Numbered from the stretch's first letter, positions 24,223 through 32,548 are shown. The stretch is 64,000 nucleotides of DNA from Treponema denticola ATCC 35405 (GCF_000008185.1 NC_002967.9:620001-684000); one strand, 5' to 3'. A program made the numbers and translations. Notes: generated by a model from the sequence alone, not told the origin.

Positions 24223-24970
24223 GGTTTAGTACCTCATCTGCAAGTTTTTCGTAACTCCTTGCTCCCGTACATTTTGCATCATAATTGCAGATCGGAACTC
24301 CATGTGAGGGGGCTTCGGATAATCTTACATTCCGCGGAATAATAGTCGAAAAAACCTTATCTTTAAAATATGAGGACACCTGCTGTACAACCTCTTGAGC
24401 AAGATTGGTTCTTGAGTCGAACATGGTAAAAAATATTCCGCCTATTTCAAGGGCCGGATTAAGATTTTGTTGTACCCTTTGAACTGTCTGCAAAAGAAGG
24501 GTTAAACCTTCAAGGGCAAAGTATTCGCATTGAAGCGGTATGTACACTTGATCGGCTGCCGTGAGTCCGTTTAATGTTAAGATACCCAAAGACGGGGGGC
24601 AGTCGATTAAAATATAGTCGTATTCGTTTTTTACGCTTTCGATAATATTTTTAAGATAGAATTCCCTGTCGGCTTCGTCTACAAGCTCTACCGTTGCACC
24701 TGAAAGGTCTATCGAAGCCGGGATTGCCGATAAGTTTTTTACCGTAGTAGGGTAGATGGTATTTTTTATTGAAGTCTTTTGGGCAAGGGCATCATAAATG
24801 GTCGGTCTCTTTTTTTGAATACCGACGCCGGAAGACATATTCCCTTGAGGGTCAAAGTCTATTAGAAGAGTCTTTTTTCCTGCCAGTGCGATGTAAGCAC
24901 CCAAATTAATTACGGAAGTCGTCTTCCCGACCCCGCCCTTTTGGTTTACAAAAACAAATGTTTTTCCCAT
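24215..24970 (-). CDS. parA: Chromosome-partitioning ATPase ParA (Soj)
   Basis: A Walker-type ATPase that forms DNA-bound gradients to move ParB-parS complexes. The 251 residues start MGKTFVFVNQKGGVGKTT with the deviant Walker A lysine pair, followed by DFDPQGNMSSGVG and the DYILIDCPPSLG Walker B region. The small size without an N-terminal HTH fits the chromosomal Soj type. There is no Shine-Dalgarno site; a TATAAT box ends eight nt before the ATG, so the mRNA may be leaderless. parB, the Lys/Ala-rich gene and the TIGR02757 gene follow in one tight run. Confidence 0.96.
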   Translation of the reverse strand: MGKTFVFVNQKGGVGKTTSVINLGAYIALAGKKTLLIDFDPQGNMSSGVGIQKKRPTIYDALAQKTSIKNTIYPTTVKNLSAIPASIDLSGATVELVDEADREFYLKNIIESVKNEYDYILIDCPPSLGILTLNGLTAADQVYIPLQCEYFALEGLTLLLQTVQRVQQNLNPALEIGGIFFTMFDSRTNLAQEVVQQVSSYFKDKVFSTIIPRNVRLSEAPSHGVPICNYDAKCTGARSYEKLADEVLNRG

Positions 24971-24978
24971 AATGCTTC

Positions 24979-25007
24979 ATTATACATGATTTTTAATATT
25001 TATGTAA
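24979..25007 (-). promoter_or_regulatory. Promoter of parA, near-leaderless
   Basis: On the minus strand: TTACAT (25007-25002), a 17-nt spacer, TATAAT (24984-24979), then eight nt to the ATG. No Shine-Dalgarno sequence is present. Confidence 0.5.
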
Positions 25008-25083
25008 GGGGTTTTTAAGCTTAACAATTTTTTAGGTATTAGAATAAATAATGAATTGAAAATTTTATAATATCATGTTAGAA

Positions 25084-25365
25084 TTATCTAATTTCATCAA
25101 CCACAAGCCAAGTACCGGCTCTTGAAGACCCTTCCCGTTTTACAATGTTTTCTTCCTGCAAGCGGGCTAAAATACGCTTAACGGTACGAAGTGAGATATT
25201 GAGCGATTTACTTATTTCTTGTTGAGTAATTTTGGGATTTGTTTTTAATGTTTCCAATACTTTTTTGTATAAAATTTCGTTAGAGTCAGGGTTGGTGCCA
25301 TTGGTGTTGATATTTCGATATAAGCAAATTCTAAAGTCTCCTTTTTTAGATGCAGGTAGTTTATT
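25084..25365 (-). pseudogene. Winged-helix fragment without a start codon
   Basis: Directly after the TauE/SafE stop, the same frame stays open for about 93 codons and ends at TAA (25084-25086). From residue 32 or so it reads as a winged-helix DNA-binding domain (KTNPKITQQEISKSLNISLR, then TVKRILARLQEENIVKREG, then a GTWLVVDEIR end). This is the typical C terminus of AlbA_2-domain putative transcriptional regulators (RecG-like ATP-binding group). No ATG, GTG or TTG stands ahead of the domain, so it is probably the tail of a lost gene; readthrough of the exporter stop is the alternative. Confidence 0.6.
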
Positions 25366-26262
25366 CTATTCCTGCTGTTTTTTACGGCCGTATTCCTGAT
25401 GCAGCATTGTTACACCGCTATATACTAAAATTGCAGCCACCAGCCATTGCAGCATGGATATGTTCATGGATTTAACCACAAAAACGGCCAATAATACGCC
25501 CAATATACCTACAAAAGAAGAAATAAATGTTATTTTTCTTGCATACTGTCCCAATCTGACATATTCCATACTGCCTACAGGTACGGAAAATGTACAGGCA
25601 CCCATCATTATCGGAAAAGCGATAACGGGATTTAAGCCCATGGCATAGACGGTCAGCATGGTAACCGGATAAGAGCCGATACCGATAGTATTCATTGCAC
25701 CGAAAACGGCAAAGAGAACTACGGTTACCCATAATTTTATGCCGGTCAAACCAGTCAATTCACCGCCTATTGGTAATAAATTCATTTTTCCTAAAAGAAT
25801 TAATACGGTAGCCCCTAAAAGACCGAAACCGATAACCCGTCTGATAATTTTAATGGGAAATTTTACTACAAATCTGGGTAAAATATACGAGCCTAAAGTT
25901 TGTGACACAATACACAACACTAAAGTTAAAATATCGACTTCTATTGAATTTATGTATGCTAAAGCCATAACCGCAACAGGAAGAACGCATTGTGTATTAA
26001 GTGTGCCGGGCAGCTTTTTATCGTCAACCCATTTAGTTGCTCGGTAAAACGCCGTTGACAGAGCGTAATCGGAAACGCCGAAAGTAGATAAAAAATAAAG
26101 CACAAACGAACTGCAGCAAATAAGAATAGGGTGTCCGGGTTCTTCTTTTGCTTCCCGTCTATGCTTCCAATAGTCAATAAAAAATCTAACGGCAAAAAGA
26201 CCGTTAACAATAATTATTCCTCCCAGAATAATGTATAGAATATAATCTTTTAACATAAGCAT
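25366..26262 (-). CDS. TauE/SafE-family membrane exporter
   Basis: A 298-residue integral membrane protein with about eight helices in two similar halves, matching the sulfite-exporter TauE/SafE family: YFLSTFGVSDYALST in the first half and FAVFGAMNTIGIGSYPVT in the second. Members export sulfite, sulfoacetate or other organic anions; the substrate here is unknown. It ends the run lipoprotein - hydroxyacyl-CoA dehydrogenase - exporter, separated from the dehydrogenase by a structured element (26338-26443). Weak ribosome site AAGGATG before the ATG. Confidence 0.85.
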   Translation of the reverse strand: MLMLKDYILYIILGGIIIVNGLFAVRFFIDYWKHRREAKEEPGHPILICCSSFVLYFLSTFGVSDYALSTAFYRATKWVDDKKLPGTLNTQCVLPVAVMALAYINSIEVDILTLVLCIVSQTLGSYILPRFVVKFPIKIIRRVIGFGLLGATVLILLGKMNLLPIGGELTGLTGIKLWVTVVLFAVFGAMNTIGIGSYPVTMLTVYAMGLNPVIAFPIMMGACTFSVPVGSMEYVRLGQYARKITFISSFVGILGVLLAVFVVKSMNISMLQWLVAAILVYSGVTMLHQEYGRKKQQE

Positions 26263-26337
26263 CCTTTTTTATTTTACATTCTTAGCATTAAAATTGAATA
26301 ATTGAACAAAGTGTAAACTTTGGAGATTATCCAATTA

Positions 26338-26443
26338 GTACGCTGGCAGCGTACATACAATGAAGCGAGTTTGCTTGCAGTTAACGCCGCAAGCAAACTT
26401 GCAGTTTAAATTAAGTGACGCTATTTTAGTAGCTTAATTTAAA
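26338..26443 (-). repeat. Structured intergenic element, copy C
   Basis: Plus-strand coordinates: stem 1 GTACGCT (26338-26344)/AGCGTAC (26348-26354); box CAATGAAGCGAG (26358-26369); stem 2 GTTTGCTTG (26369-26377)/CAAGCAAAC (26390-26398); stem 3 TTTAAATTAAG (26405-26415)/CTTAATTTAAA (26433-26443). All three stems differ in sequence from copies A and B but sit in the same order and spacing. It begins three nt after the dehydrogenase stop in the direction of transcription. Confidence 0.85.
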
Positions 26444-26446
26444 CCT

Positions 26447-27376
26447 CTATTTTGTTTCTTCCATATCGGCAGCAAGCCAACGGAACAGTTCTTTTTTGCG
26501 GGCTGCAATCAATTTATCAATTTCTGCCTTTGACCGGTTATAAACTTTTCCATCCACCTTAGCTAAGTCAAACAGTTTTGCAGGCGGGTCTTTATCGTTT
26601 GATAAGGATGGCTGAAGATAAGCAGCAAAGTTTACCATAACTGGAAGTCCTGCAACATCGGCGGATTCAATAGGACCGGTAACTGAATAACGGCGGCCTA
26701 TGCTGTAACGCACGATAGAATCTATAGCATCGGCGGTTGCAACACCGGAATCGTATAATGCCCATGCTTCTCTTAAAGCGGCAAATTGGATTCGGTTACC
26801 GATAAAACCGTCAATTTCTTTATCAATAACTACCGGTTTTTTTCCTATACCTTTCAGCAATTCACAGGTTGTGTCAATTGTTGCTTTTGAAGTTTCGGGC
26901 GCACCGCATACTTCAACAAGAGGCAGCAATTGCGGCGGGAACCAAAAGTGAGTAGCAATTACTCTATCGCGTTTTTTTACTTGTGCAATTACCTCTGAAA
27001 CAGAGTGTCCGCTGGCAGTTGCTAAAATAGTGTCTTGCGGACAAATCTTTTCCAGTTTTCCGAATGTTTCGGTTTTTAGATCCATATTTTCCGGCAAGGC
27101 TTCAATAACAATAGCCGCATCTTCGGCTTTTTGGATATCGGTGCTGAAGCTTATACGGCCGACTATAGTATCAATGTCGGATGCAGAAACAAGTCCTTCG
27201 GCAACAAATTCGTTAAGACTTAATTTAATTCTGTCAAGAGCCGATTTAAGACTTGCATCGTTTAATCCTATTATTTGGACTGTATGTCCTGCTTTTGCGA
27301 AGACCTCGGAAATACCGTGTCCCATCGTTCCGTCGCCTACAACGGCAACCTTAATTTTCTTTCCTTTTTCAATCAT
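26447..27376 (-). CDS. 3-hydroxyacyl-CoA dehydrogenase family protein
   Basis: NAD-dependent oxidation of a 3-hydroxyacyl substrate is the family reaction. The 309 residues have the Rossmann loop GDGTMGHGISEVF near residue 14 (usually GAGxMG), the EALPENMDLK segment and a THFWFPPQLLPLVEV stretch where beta-oxidation enzymes have HFFNPxxxMxLVE. This divergence and the lack of other beta-oxidation genes make a small hydroxyacid such as a carnitine-like or branched substrate possible. It is translationally coupled to the 36-codon lipoprotein gene, whose TGA lies within its first three codons, and is expressed from the poly-G promoter. Confidence 0.88.
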   Translation of the reverse strand: MIEKGKKIKVAVVGDGTMGHGISEVFAKAGHTVQIIGLNDASLKSALDRIKLSLNEFVAEGLVSASDIDTIVGRISFSTDIQKAEDAAIVIEALPENMDLKTETFGKLEKICPQDTILATASGHSVSEVIAQVKKRDRVIATHFWFPPQLLPLVEVCGAPETSKATIDTTCELLKGIGKKPVVIDKEIDGFIGNRIQFAALREAWALYDSGVATADAIDSIVRYSIGRRYSVTGPIESADVAGLPVMVNFAAYLQPSLSNDKDPPAKLFDLAKVDGKVYNRSKAEIDKLIAARKKELFRWLAADMEETK

Positions 27377-27479
27377 TCAGGATTCCTCCTAGTTTTTCAT
27401 CTTTACCCTTATTGCAGCCTATAACCGAACCGGTCAGAGTCAGCAATAGCACGACATCAAATAAAGCCTGTTTTTTCAT
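27369..27479 (-). CDS. Tiny lipoprotein (36 residues), translationally coupled
   Basis: ATG at 27479 with GGAGG seven nt upstream, TGA ending at 27369 inside the start of the dehydrogenase gene. The product is MKKQALFDVVLLLTLTGSVI followed by GCNKGKDEKLGGILND: a short basic N terminus, a hydrophobic stretch and a lipobox SVIGC, leaving only about 15 residues after the lipidated Cys. It is the first gene after the poly-G promoter, so it could act as a coupling leader, as a genuine micro-lipoprotein, or both. It is far below usual gene-length cut-offs. Confidence 0.7.
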   Translation of the reverse strand: MKKQALFDVVLLLTLTGSVIGCNKGKDEKLGGILND

Positions 27480-27532
27480 CAAACAGCCTCCATATAAAAA
27501 ATTTATAAGAACGGTTTTTCCGCTCTTCTTTT

Positions 27533-27561
27533 ATTCTACCCCCCCCCCCCCGTTTTGTCAA
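27533..27561 (-). promoter_or_regulatory. Promoter with a 13-G tract as spacer (phase-variation candidate)
   Basis: On the minus strand: TTGACA (27561-27556), AAAC, then 13 G (27551-27539), then TAGAAT (27538-27533). The spacer is exactly 17 nt. Gain or loss of G during replication would change the spacer and so promoter strength for the lipoprotein-dehydrogenase-exporter run. Confidence 0.8.
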
Positions 27562-27663
27562 GTTTTTTTCATATTTTTTTCAATAATTTATACTAAAAAT
27601 AATATGTTGAGCAGGCTGATAAATAGCAAAGTACTCATTTGCACAGAGCTATTATTGTTCCTC

Positions 27664-28056
27664 TTATAAAATAATCTCACTTTTTATTGCATTTTTAGAA
27701 TATTTTTGCTTATAGTATTTTTCGGATAATATACCCGGTAAAATTACCGTTTGATAATAAGTTGTTTTTCTACTAAAGAAATCTTCCTTATCTGTGATTT
27801 TATTCTCTTTTATGTATAACATAAAACTGAACATTGAAGTAATTATTATGTGGTAAGCTATATTTGCCGTACTCATAGCTGTTTCAATACTAATTGCATT
27901 ATAGATTGGCAGGGTTTGAAAGGTGTAGATACTAAGGATTTTTATTCGTGCGGAGGGTTTAATAACCCGATGCTCTGCTTCGAGGTTGTTGATTACAAAA
28001 TTAATTTCCACACCTGTATATTTTAATTGCGGCGATTCATTTTTAGCCGTTGACAT
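27664..28056 (-). CDS. Doubtful hypothetical protein (130 residues)
   Basis: An open frame between the poly-G promoter and cobM. The product is not recognised; residues 40-85 are rather hydrophobic (IITSMFSFMLYIKENKI near residue 71) and the ends are Lys/Ile-rich. Its ATG overlaps the -35 box of the cobM promoter and has no ribosome site or promoter of its own. It may be a decayed gene or a chance frame. I list it because nothing else explains the 390 bp. Confidence 0.3.
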   Translation of the reverse strand: MSTAKNESPQLKYTGVEINFVINNLEAEHRVIKPSARIKILSIYTFQTLPIYNAISIETAMSTANIAYHIIITSMFSFMLYIKENKITDKEDFFSRKTTYYQTVILPGILSEKYYKQKYSKNAIKSEIIL

Positions 28057-28079
28057 AAGGCTTTAAAGAATAGTAGAAT
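28050..28079 (+). promoter_or_regulatory. Promoter of cobM-cbiG
   Basis: TTGACA (28050-28055), an 18-nt spacer, TAGAAT (28074-28079). Only about 40 nt separate the predicted start from the ATG, too short for a cobalamin riboswitch. Confidence 0.65.
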
Positions 28080-28126
28080 AATTCTTATAAAAACAAAAAA
28101 GGAAGGTTTATTTTATAAGGAATAGT

Positions 28127-28876
28127 ATGGTTTATTTTGTAGGAGCGGGTCCGGGGGATCCGGATTTAATTACGATAAAAGGGCGTAAGCTGATTGAAAA
28201 AGCCGATATAGTTATTTATGCAGGCTCTTTGGTTTCAGCGGAGCATATCACGTTTGCAAAGCCTAACTGTAAAACTTATAATTCGGCTTCAATGACTCTT
28301 GAAGAAGTTATCAAAGTTATGGAGGAAAACTGCAATGCTCAGATTGTGAGGCTTCACACAGGCGACCCTTCAATTTATGGGGCTGTCAGGGAGCAGATGG
28401 ATGAGCTTGATAAACTCAGGATAGACTATGAGGTTATCCCGGGCGTAAGCTCTTGTACGGCGGCGGCGGCGGCAATCAAAAAAGAGTTCACCCTTCCCGA
28501 TGTAAGCCAGACAATTATCTTAACCCGCATGGAAGGCCGCACACCCGTTCCTCAGGAGGAAAAGCTGGCAGCTCTTGCAGCACACAAGGCCTCGATGGCG
28601 ATTTTTTTGTCGGTGCAAAATATAGAAAATGTAGTTGCAGAACTTCTTAAAGGCTATAAGGATGAAGCTACCCCCGCTGCCGTAATTTACAAGGCGACTT
28701 GGGAAGATCAAGAAATAATAACAGGCACCCTCGGCGATATTGCTCAAAAAGTGAAGAAGGCCGGTATAAACAAAACAGCACAAATCTTGGTAGGGAATTT
28801 TATTGCGGGAGATTATAAAAGGTCTCAGCTTTACAATCCTAAATTTTCTCACGAATTTAGAAAAGCGGAAAAATGA
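28127..28876 (+). CDS. cobM: Precorrin-4 C11-methyltransferase
   Basis: SAM-dependent methylation at C11 of the corrin precursor in cobalamin synthesis (CbiF in the anaerobic route). The 249 residues have the tetrapyrrole-methylase N terminus VGAGPGDPDLITIKGR, the HTGDPSIYG motif near residue 80 and the VIPGVSSCTAAAAA segment typical of this subfamily. Its stop overlaps the cbiG start by four bases, so the pair is coupled. With cbiG, cobJ and cobK in the window it points to the anaerobic corrin pathway. Confidence 0.95.
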   Translation: MVYFVGAGPGDPDLITIKGRKLIEKADIVIYAGSLVSAEHITFAKPNCKTYNSASMTLEEVIKVMEENCNAQIVRLHTGDPSIYGAVREQMDELDKLRIDYEVIPGVSSCTAAAAAIKKEFTLPDVSQTIILTRMEGRTPVPQEEKLAALAAHKASMAIFLSVQNIENVVAELLKGYKDEATPAAVIYKATWEDQEIITGTLGDIAQKVKKAGINKTAQILVGNFIAGDYKRSQLYNPKFSHEFRKAEK

Positions 28877-29916
28877 AAAAAATAGCAGTTTATTCCTTCA
28901 CCGAAAAAGGAAATTTATTGGGAGAAAAATTATCAGGCTTGGATTCACAAATCGAGCATTTTTATAACGCAAAAACAGCCGGAGGAATCCGCTCCCTTAT
29001 TCCCGATGATTTTAAAAATCGGGATGCCCTTATTTTTATTTCTTCTACCGGTATTGCCGTCCGCATGATAAAGGATTACATAAAGGATAAAACCCAAGAC
29101 CCTGCGGTGCTTGTAATCGATGATTTGGGGCGTTTTGTAATTTCGCTTTTGTCGGGTCACTTGGGCGGGGCTAATGCTCTTACCGAAAAAATTGCAAAGC
29201 TGCTCGGGGCAGTGAGTGTAATTACAACGGCTTCCGACGGCCGGAATATAGAAGCCGTCGACTTGTTCGCTCAAAAAAACAATTATGCGATTTTATCTAT
29301 GGAAGATGCAAAGATAATTACCTCCCTTATGGTAGACGGAAAATCTATCGGCTTTTGTTCAGAAGATAAAACTCCGCCGATAAATTATCCCCATCTTTTT
29401 ATTTTGCAAGAGAAAGATTTTAATTCGCATTTAAAAGCTTTAACCGAAGAAAAAAAACTCGAAGGCCTTATCATCGTTTCAAATAAAAAAAGAGAAACCG
29501 TATCGGCTTTAAGCCGGTTTTTGCCCATCGTTCACTTGGTTCCTAAAAATTTAAACTTAGGGATAGGCTTAAAAAAAGGAGTGGATAAAGAAACCGTTGC
29601 CGAGGCGGTAAAAAAAGCCCTCGATTCAATAAACAAGGATTTAATAGCCGTTAAAGAGATAGCTTCGATAGACTTAAAACAAAACGAAAAAGGCTTGCTT
29701 GAATTTGCAAAAGAATTAAAAATAAGCCCCGTCTTTTTTTCTAAAAGCCGAATAGAAAAAATAGAAGACAATTTTGAAAAGTCCGAGTTTGTAAAAAAGA
29801 CTGTCGGAGTTTACAATGTTTCGGCCCCTTCCGCCTTTCTCCTCGGCGGCAAAATAATTTTAGATAAGTTCAAACACGAGGGCGTAACCGTTTCGGTTGC
29901 TGAGAGCATGATTTAA
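28873..29916 (+). CDS. cbiG: Cobalt-precorrin-5A hydrolase
   Basis: Opens the delta-lactone ring of cobalt-precorrin-5A in the anaerobic cobalamin route. The 347 residues have the expected layout: an N-terminal domain with FISSTGIAVRMI, a central SLLSGHLGGANALTEKIA motif, and a C-terminal domain beginning LGIGLKKGVDKETVAEAVKK and ending with the GVYNVSAPSAFLLGG segment. The ATG overlaps the cobM stop. The gene is the last of this block; a 540-bp stretch with little coding follows. Confidence 0.94.
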   Translation: MKKIAVYSFTEKGNLLGEKLSGLDSQIEHFYNAKTAGGIRSLIPDDFKNRDALIFISSTGIAVRMIKDYIKDKTQDPAVLVIDDLGRFVISLLSGHLGGANALTEKIAKLLGAVSVITTASDGRNIEAVDLFAQKNNYAILSMEDAKIITSLMVDGKSIGFCSEDKTPPINYPHLFILQEKDFNSHLKALTEEKKLEGLIIVSNKKRETVSALSRFLPIVHLVPKNLNLGIGLKKGVDKETVAEAVKKALDSINKDLIAVKEIASIDLKQNEKGLLEFAKELKISPVFFSKSRIEKIEDNFEKSEFVKKTVGVYNVSAPSAFLLGGKIILDKFKHEGVTVSVAESMI

Positions 29917-29954
29917 AACTAAAAATGATTGAAGAAGTTCTTACAAAGAGACCC

Positions 29955-29983
29955 TTGTAATTTAGGTTCTAATCCTGTATACT
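29955..29983 (+). promoter_or_regulatory. Promoter of a 49-codon frame, leaderless type
   Basis: TTGTAA (29955-29960), a 17-nt spacer, TATACT (29978-29983), then six nt to an ATG at 29990 with no Shine-Dalgarno sequence. Confidence 0.5.
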
Positions 29984-29989
29984 ATTGCT

Positions 29990-30139
29990 ATGTTAAAGAG
30001 AGGAAATGGAAAAACTTATCAGCTTTACAAAAAAATGCAAAAAAGTTTTTCAAAAGTACTTGACATAAAGCTTGTGTATCTGAAAAAATTCGCAGCTTCG
30101 CAGCTTCGCAGCTTCGCAGCTTCGCAGCTTCGCAGCTGA
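29990..30139 (+). CDS. Possible 49-residue peptide containing octamer-encoded repeats
   Basis: A small frame starting at ATG 29990, six nt after a TATACT box, ending at TGA 30137-30139. It begins MLKRGNGKTYQLYKKMQKSF and ends in two copies of FAASQLRS encoded by six tandem 8-bp units. Because the unit is not a multiple of three, any change in unit number would shift the frame and alter or extend the C terminus. The peptide is basic and unlike known proteins. Existence as a real gene is uncertain; the promoter position is the main support. Confidence 0.35.
   Translation: MLKRGNGKTYQLYKKMQKSFSKVLDIKLVYLKKFAASQLRSFAASQLRS
30089..30136 (+). repeat. Six tandem copies of the octamer TTCGCAGC
   Basis: Perfect 8-bp tandem repeat, six units, in an otherwise AT-rich intergenic stretch. 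Such short repeats are prone to slippage. It overlaps the 3' end of the 49-codon frame. Confidence 0.95.
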
Positions 30140-30186
30140 GGGGGGCTTGTGCCCAAATAAATTTAAATACCAATTACTTAAACTAC

Positions 30187-30250
30187 GCCCAAAGACAGCT
30201 CGTCAGTAAAATACCGGTGTTATGTCCTTGGGCTTTTTTTATATTACACC
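30187..30250 (+). terminator. Rho-independent terminator
   Basis: GCCCAAAGACA (30187-30197) pairs with TGTCCTTGGGC (30233-30243) with one mismatch, followed by seven T. The 35-nt loop is long. It probably ends the cobM-cbiG and small-frame transcripts. Confidence 0.65.
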
Positions 30251-30361
30251 GTTTAATAAGACCGCAACGGATGCAAAGGATTATAGAGGCAAGTCCTTTC
30301 AGATTGGGACTCATCAATCTAACAAAATAAACTAAACCCTTGACTTTGAAAAAACGGGGTT

Positions 30362-30441
30362 CTTAGGGGCGTAAGTCCCTAAGCCGCACTTTTCTTTTTT
30401 AGGAGTTATAGGAGAGCTTTTTAAAGGGGTATCCCCCTTAA
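30362..30441 (+). other. Two hairpins in the leader of the chemoreceptor gene
   Basis: CTTAGGG (30362-30368)/CCCTAAG (30377-30383), and AAGGGG (30424-30429)/CCCCTT (30434-30439). A possible -35 TTGACT lies at 30340-30345 but I see no good -10 at the right distance. The second hairpin ends 19 nt before the ATG and could affect access to the ribosome site CAGGAGA. I see nothing else definite between 30251 and 30457. Confidence 0.45.
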
Positions 30442-30457
30442 ACAACAGGAGATTAAT

Positions 30458-32548
30458 ATGAAAAAACGCTTTTCAATGAAGAACAAACTTATTCTTATTT
30501 TCGGGCTGTTAATTTTGATAGCAGGTTTTACGCTGGCACTTATAGGAATTCGTACTGCCCGAAAGGCCGTAACCGAAAAGGTTGAAACACACCTGATTGA
30601 CAAAGCAACCGATACGGCTGAAATCATTGACGGGCGGGTTAATACTATGTTTCAATTTTTGGAAGGCATAGCTCGAATGCCAGTATTGCGTGATAATACT
30701 ATTACATTTAGAGAAAAAATGGCTATACTTACAGAAGAAGCAAAATTCAATTCAGTTATCAGTGAATTATATATAACAGATAAAAGCGGGCTTATGTATA
30801 ATTTAGACGGAACGGATTTATCATTTGATGATACACAATGGTTTAAGGCAAGTATAAACGGGAAAAAATATACGGAAGAACCCTATTTCGACACGGAAAA
30901 TAATATGTTTATAACATTTTCTTTACCGATGTATGATGACAATAGGAACATCATCGGAGTCTTGGGTGCCGATGTTGACGGTTTATGGCTTTCCGATTTA
31001 ATTGACGACATTGTTGTAGGCAAAACAGGCGTATGTTATATCATAGATTTGAACGGCGTAACGATTGCTGATCCCGACCCCGAAGTTGTAAAAAACCAAG
31101 AAAACAGCACAGAAAAAGCAAAAACCGATGCTTCATATTCAAGTATTGCAGCATTTGAAAAACGGGCAATGACGGAAACAAAACCAGGTACAGGGTATTT
31201 TTATTGGTACAAACGGCTTGATATAGCAGCCTTTGCACGGATAAAGTCCTGCAACTGGTCGGTCATAATCTCCGCTCCATCCGATGAATTTATGGGAACG
31301 GTCAACGAGCTGCGGCTTGAGATGATTCTTATCGGTTTTATTATTTTAGCGACCAGTTTGGTTATTGTTTTCTTTGTCGCCCGCGGGATAGTTAAACCTA
31401 TAAATATTGTTGTAAAATCCCTGCAAAACATCGCCCAAGGTGAAGGAGATTTAACCGTCCGCCTTCCAGTCCACGGCAATGACGAAATAACCGACCTCTC
31501 CGAATACTTTAATCAAACAATCGAAAAGATAGGTTCCTCAATAAAGACTGTCGGAACAAGCAGTACCGAGATGACCGACATCGGGAATGAGCTTGCGTCG
31601 AATATGACCGAAACAGCCAGTGCCGTGCACCAAATAAGAGCCAACATTGACGGAGTAAAACAGCAGGCTCTTACCCAAGCTGCAAGCGTTACCGAAACGG
31701 CAGCCACAGTCGAAGAAATTATCCGCACTATTAAGCAGCTTAATGGCAGTATCGAAAATCAGGCTGCTTCTGTTGCGGAATCTTCTTCGGCTATCGAGCA
31801 GATGGTAGGAAACATAGCTTCCATTACTCAGACACTCGGCAAAACCGATGATATTATAAAAACTCTTGCTTCTGCTACCGCCGACGGTAAAGATACGATT
31901 TCAGGGGCAAACAGCGTTACTCAAAAAATAGCCGAAGAGTCGGGCGGTCTATTGGAAGCCTCAAGCGTTATCCAGCACATCGCAAGCCAAACTAACCTAT
32001 TGGCGATGAATGCCGCCATTGAAGCCGCTCACGCAGGTGAAGCAGGGAAGGGCTTTGCCGTTGTTGCCGATGAGATCCGTAAGCTCGCCGAAGAGTCCAG
32101 TACTCAAGGCAAGACCATAACCTCTACTCTCAAAGTGTTGTCGGGTGATATTGAAGCTCTTTCATCATCTTCAAAAACGGCAGAAGAAAAGTTCAACGCC
32201 ATTTTCTCGCTTTCGGAACAAGTTAAGATGATGAGCCAAAACCTTATGGATGCTATGCGTGAACAAGAGAACGGAAGCAAGGAAGTACTCACTGCAATCC
32301 GTGACATAAACATGGTAACTAATCAAGTAAATGACGGCTCTGCCGAAATGCTCCGCGGAGGAGAAAATGTTGCTCAAGAGATGCAAAAACTGGACGGTCT
32401 GACACGTATCATTACCGACAGTATGAATGAGATGGCTTCCGGTGCCGTGCAGATTAGCAATGCAGTACAGGAAGTAAATGAGATAAGCCAAAAGAATAAG
32501 GCCAGTATTCAAAAACTTGCGGAAGAAGTTAGCAAATTTAAAGTGTAA
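30458..32548 (+). CDS. Methyl-accepting chemotaxis protein
   Basis: A membrane chemoreceptor of 696 residues. Order of parts: membrane helix 1 (about 11-31), a periplasmic double-cache sensor domain (about 35-285; with [15 protein letters not shown] and [16 protein letters not shown]), membrane helix 2 (about 288-308), HAMP (about 309-360) and a cytoplasmic coiled-coil signalling domain whose hairpin tip holds [20 protein letters not shown]. No CheR/CheB-binding pentapeptide is present at the C terminus. The ligand is unknown; cache domains often sense amino acids or organic acids. It interrupts the cobalamin genes and resembles the receptor at 54621-56855, especially in the signalling half. 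Confidence 0.96.
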   Translation: MKKRFSMKNKLILIFGLLILIAGFTLALIGIRTARKAVTEKVETHLIDKATDTAEIIDGRVNTMFQFLEGIARMPVLRDNTITFREKMAILTEEAKFNSVISELYITDKSGLMYNLDGTDLSFDDTQWFKASINGKKYTEEPYFDTENNMFITFSLPMYDDNRNIIGVLGADVDGLWLSDLIDDIVVGKTGVCYIIDLNGVTIADPDPEVVKNQENSTEKAKTDASYSSIAAFEKRAMTETKPGTGYFYWYKRLDIAAFARIKSCNWSVIISAPSDEFMGTVNELRLEMILIGFIILATSLVIVFFVARGIVKPINIVVKSLQNIAQGEGDLTVRLPVHGNDEITDLSEYFNQTIEKIGSSIKTVGTSSTEMTDIGNELASNMTETASAVHQIRANIDGVKQQALTQAASVTETAATVEEIIRTIKQLNGSIENQAASVAESSSAIEQMVGNIASITQTLGKTDDIIKTLASATADGKDTISGANSVTQKIAEESGGLLEASSVIQHIASQTNLLAMNAAIEAAHAGEAGKGFAVVADEIRKLAEESSTQGKTITSTLKVLSGDIEALSSSSKTAEEKFNAIFSLSEQVKMMSQNLMDAMREQENGSKEVLTAIRDINMVTNQVNDGSAEMLRGGENVAQEMQKLDGLTRIITDSMNEMASGAVQISNAVQEVNEISQKNKASIQKLAEEVSKFKV

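Noticed and set aside
23306-25083. parS site near parAB
   Set aside because: No 16-bp palindrome similar to TGTTTCACGTGAAACA was seen. A divergent spirochaetal site cannot be excluded.
27539-27551. Poly-C run as an assembly artefact
   Set aside because: Length errors are possible in such tracts, but the exact 17-nt spacing between good -35 and -10 boxes argues that it is real and functional.
28080-28126. Cobalamin riboswitch ahead of cobM
   Set aside because: The leader is about 40 nt, and the B12-box and multi-stem fold are absent. The same holds for cobJ.
29961-29990. T-arm-like sequence (AGGTTCTAATCCT) suggesting a tRNA end
   Set aside because: No acceptor, D or anticodon arms can be folded around it, and the stretch is explained as the spacer of a promoter.
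30089-30136. CRISPR array
   Set aside because: The units are 8 bp with no spacers and no cas genes are near. No CRISPR array is visible in the window.
29988-30173. Minus-strand frame of 61 codons over the octamer repeat
   Set aside because: It has no ribosome site or promoter, is built mostly from the repeat, and lies opposite the better supported plus-strand frame.
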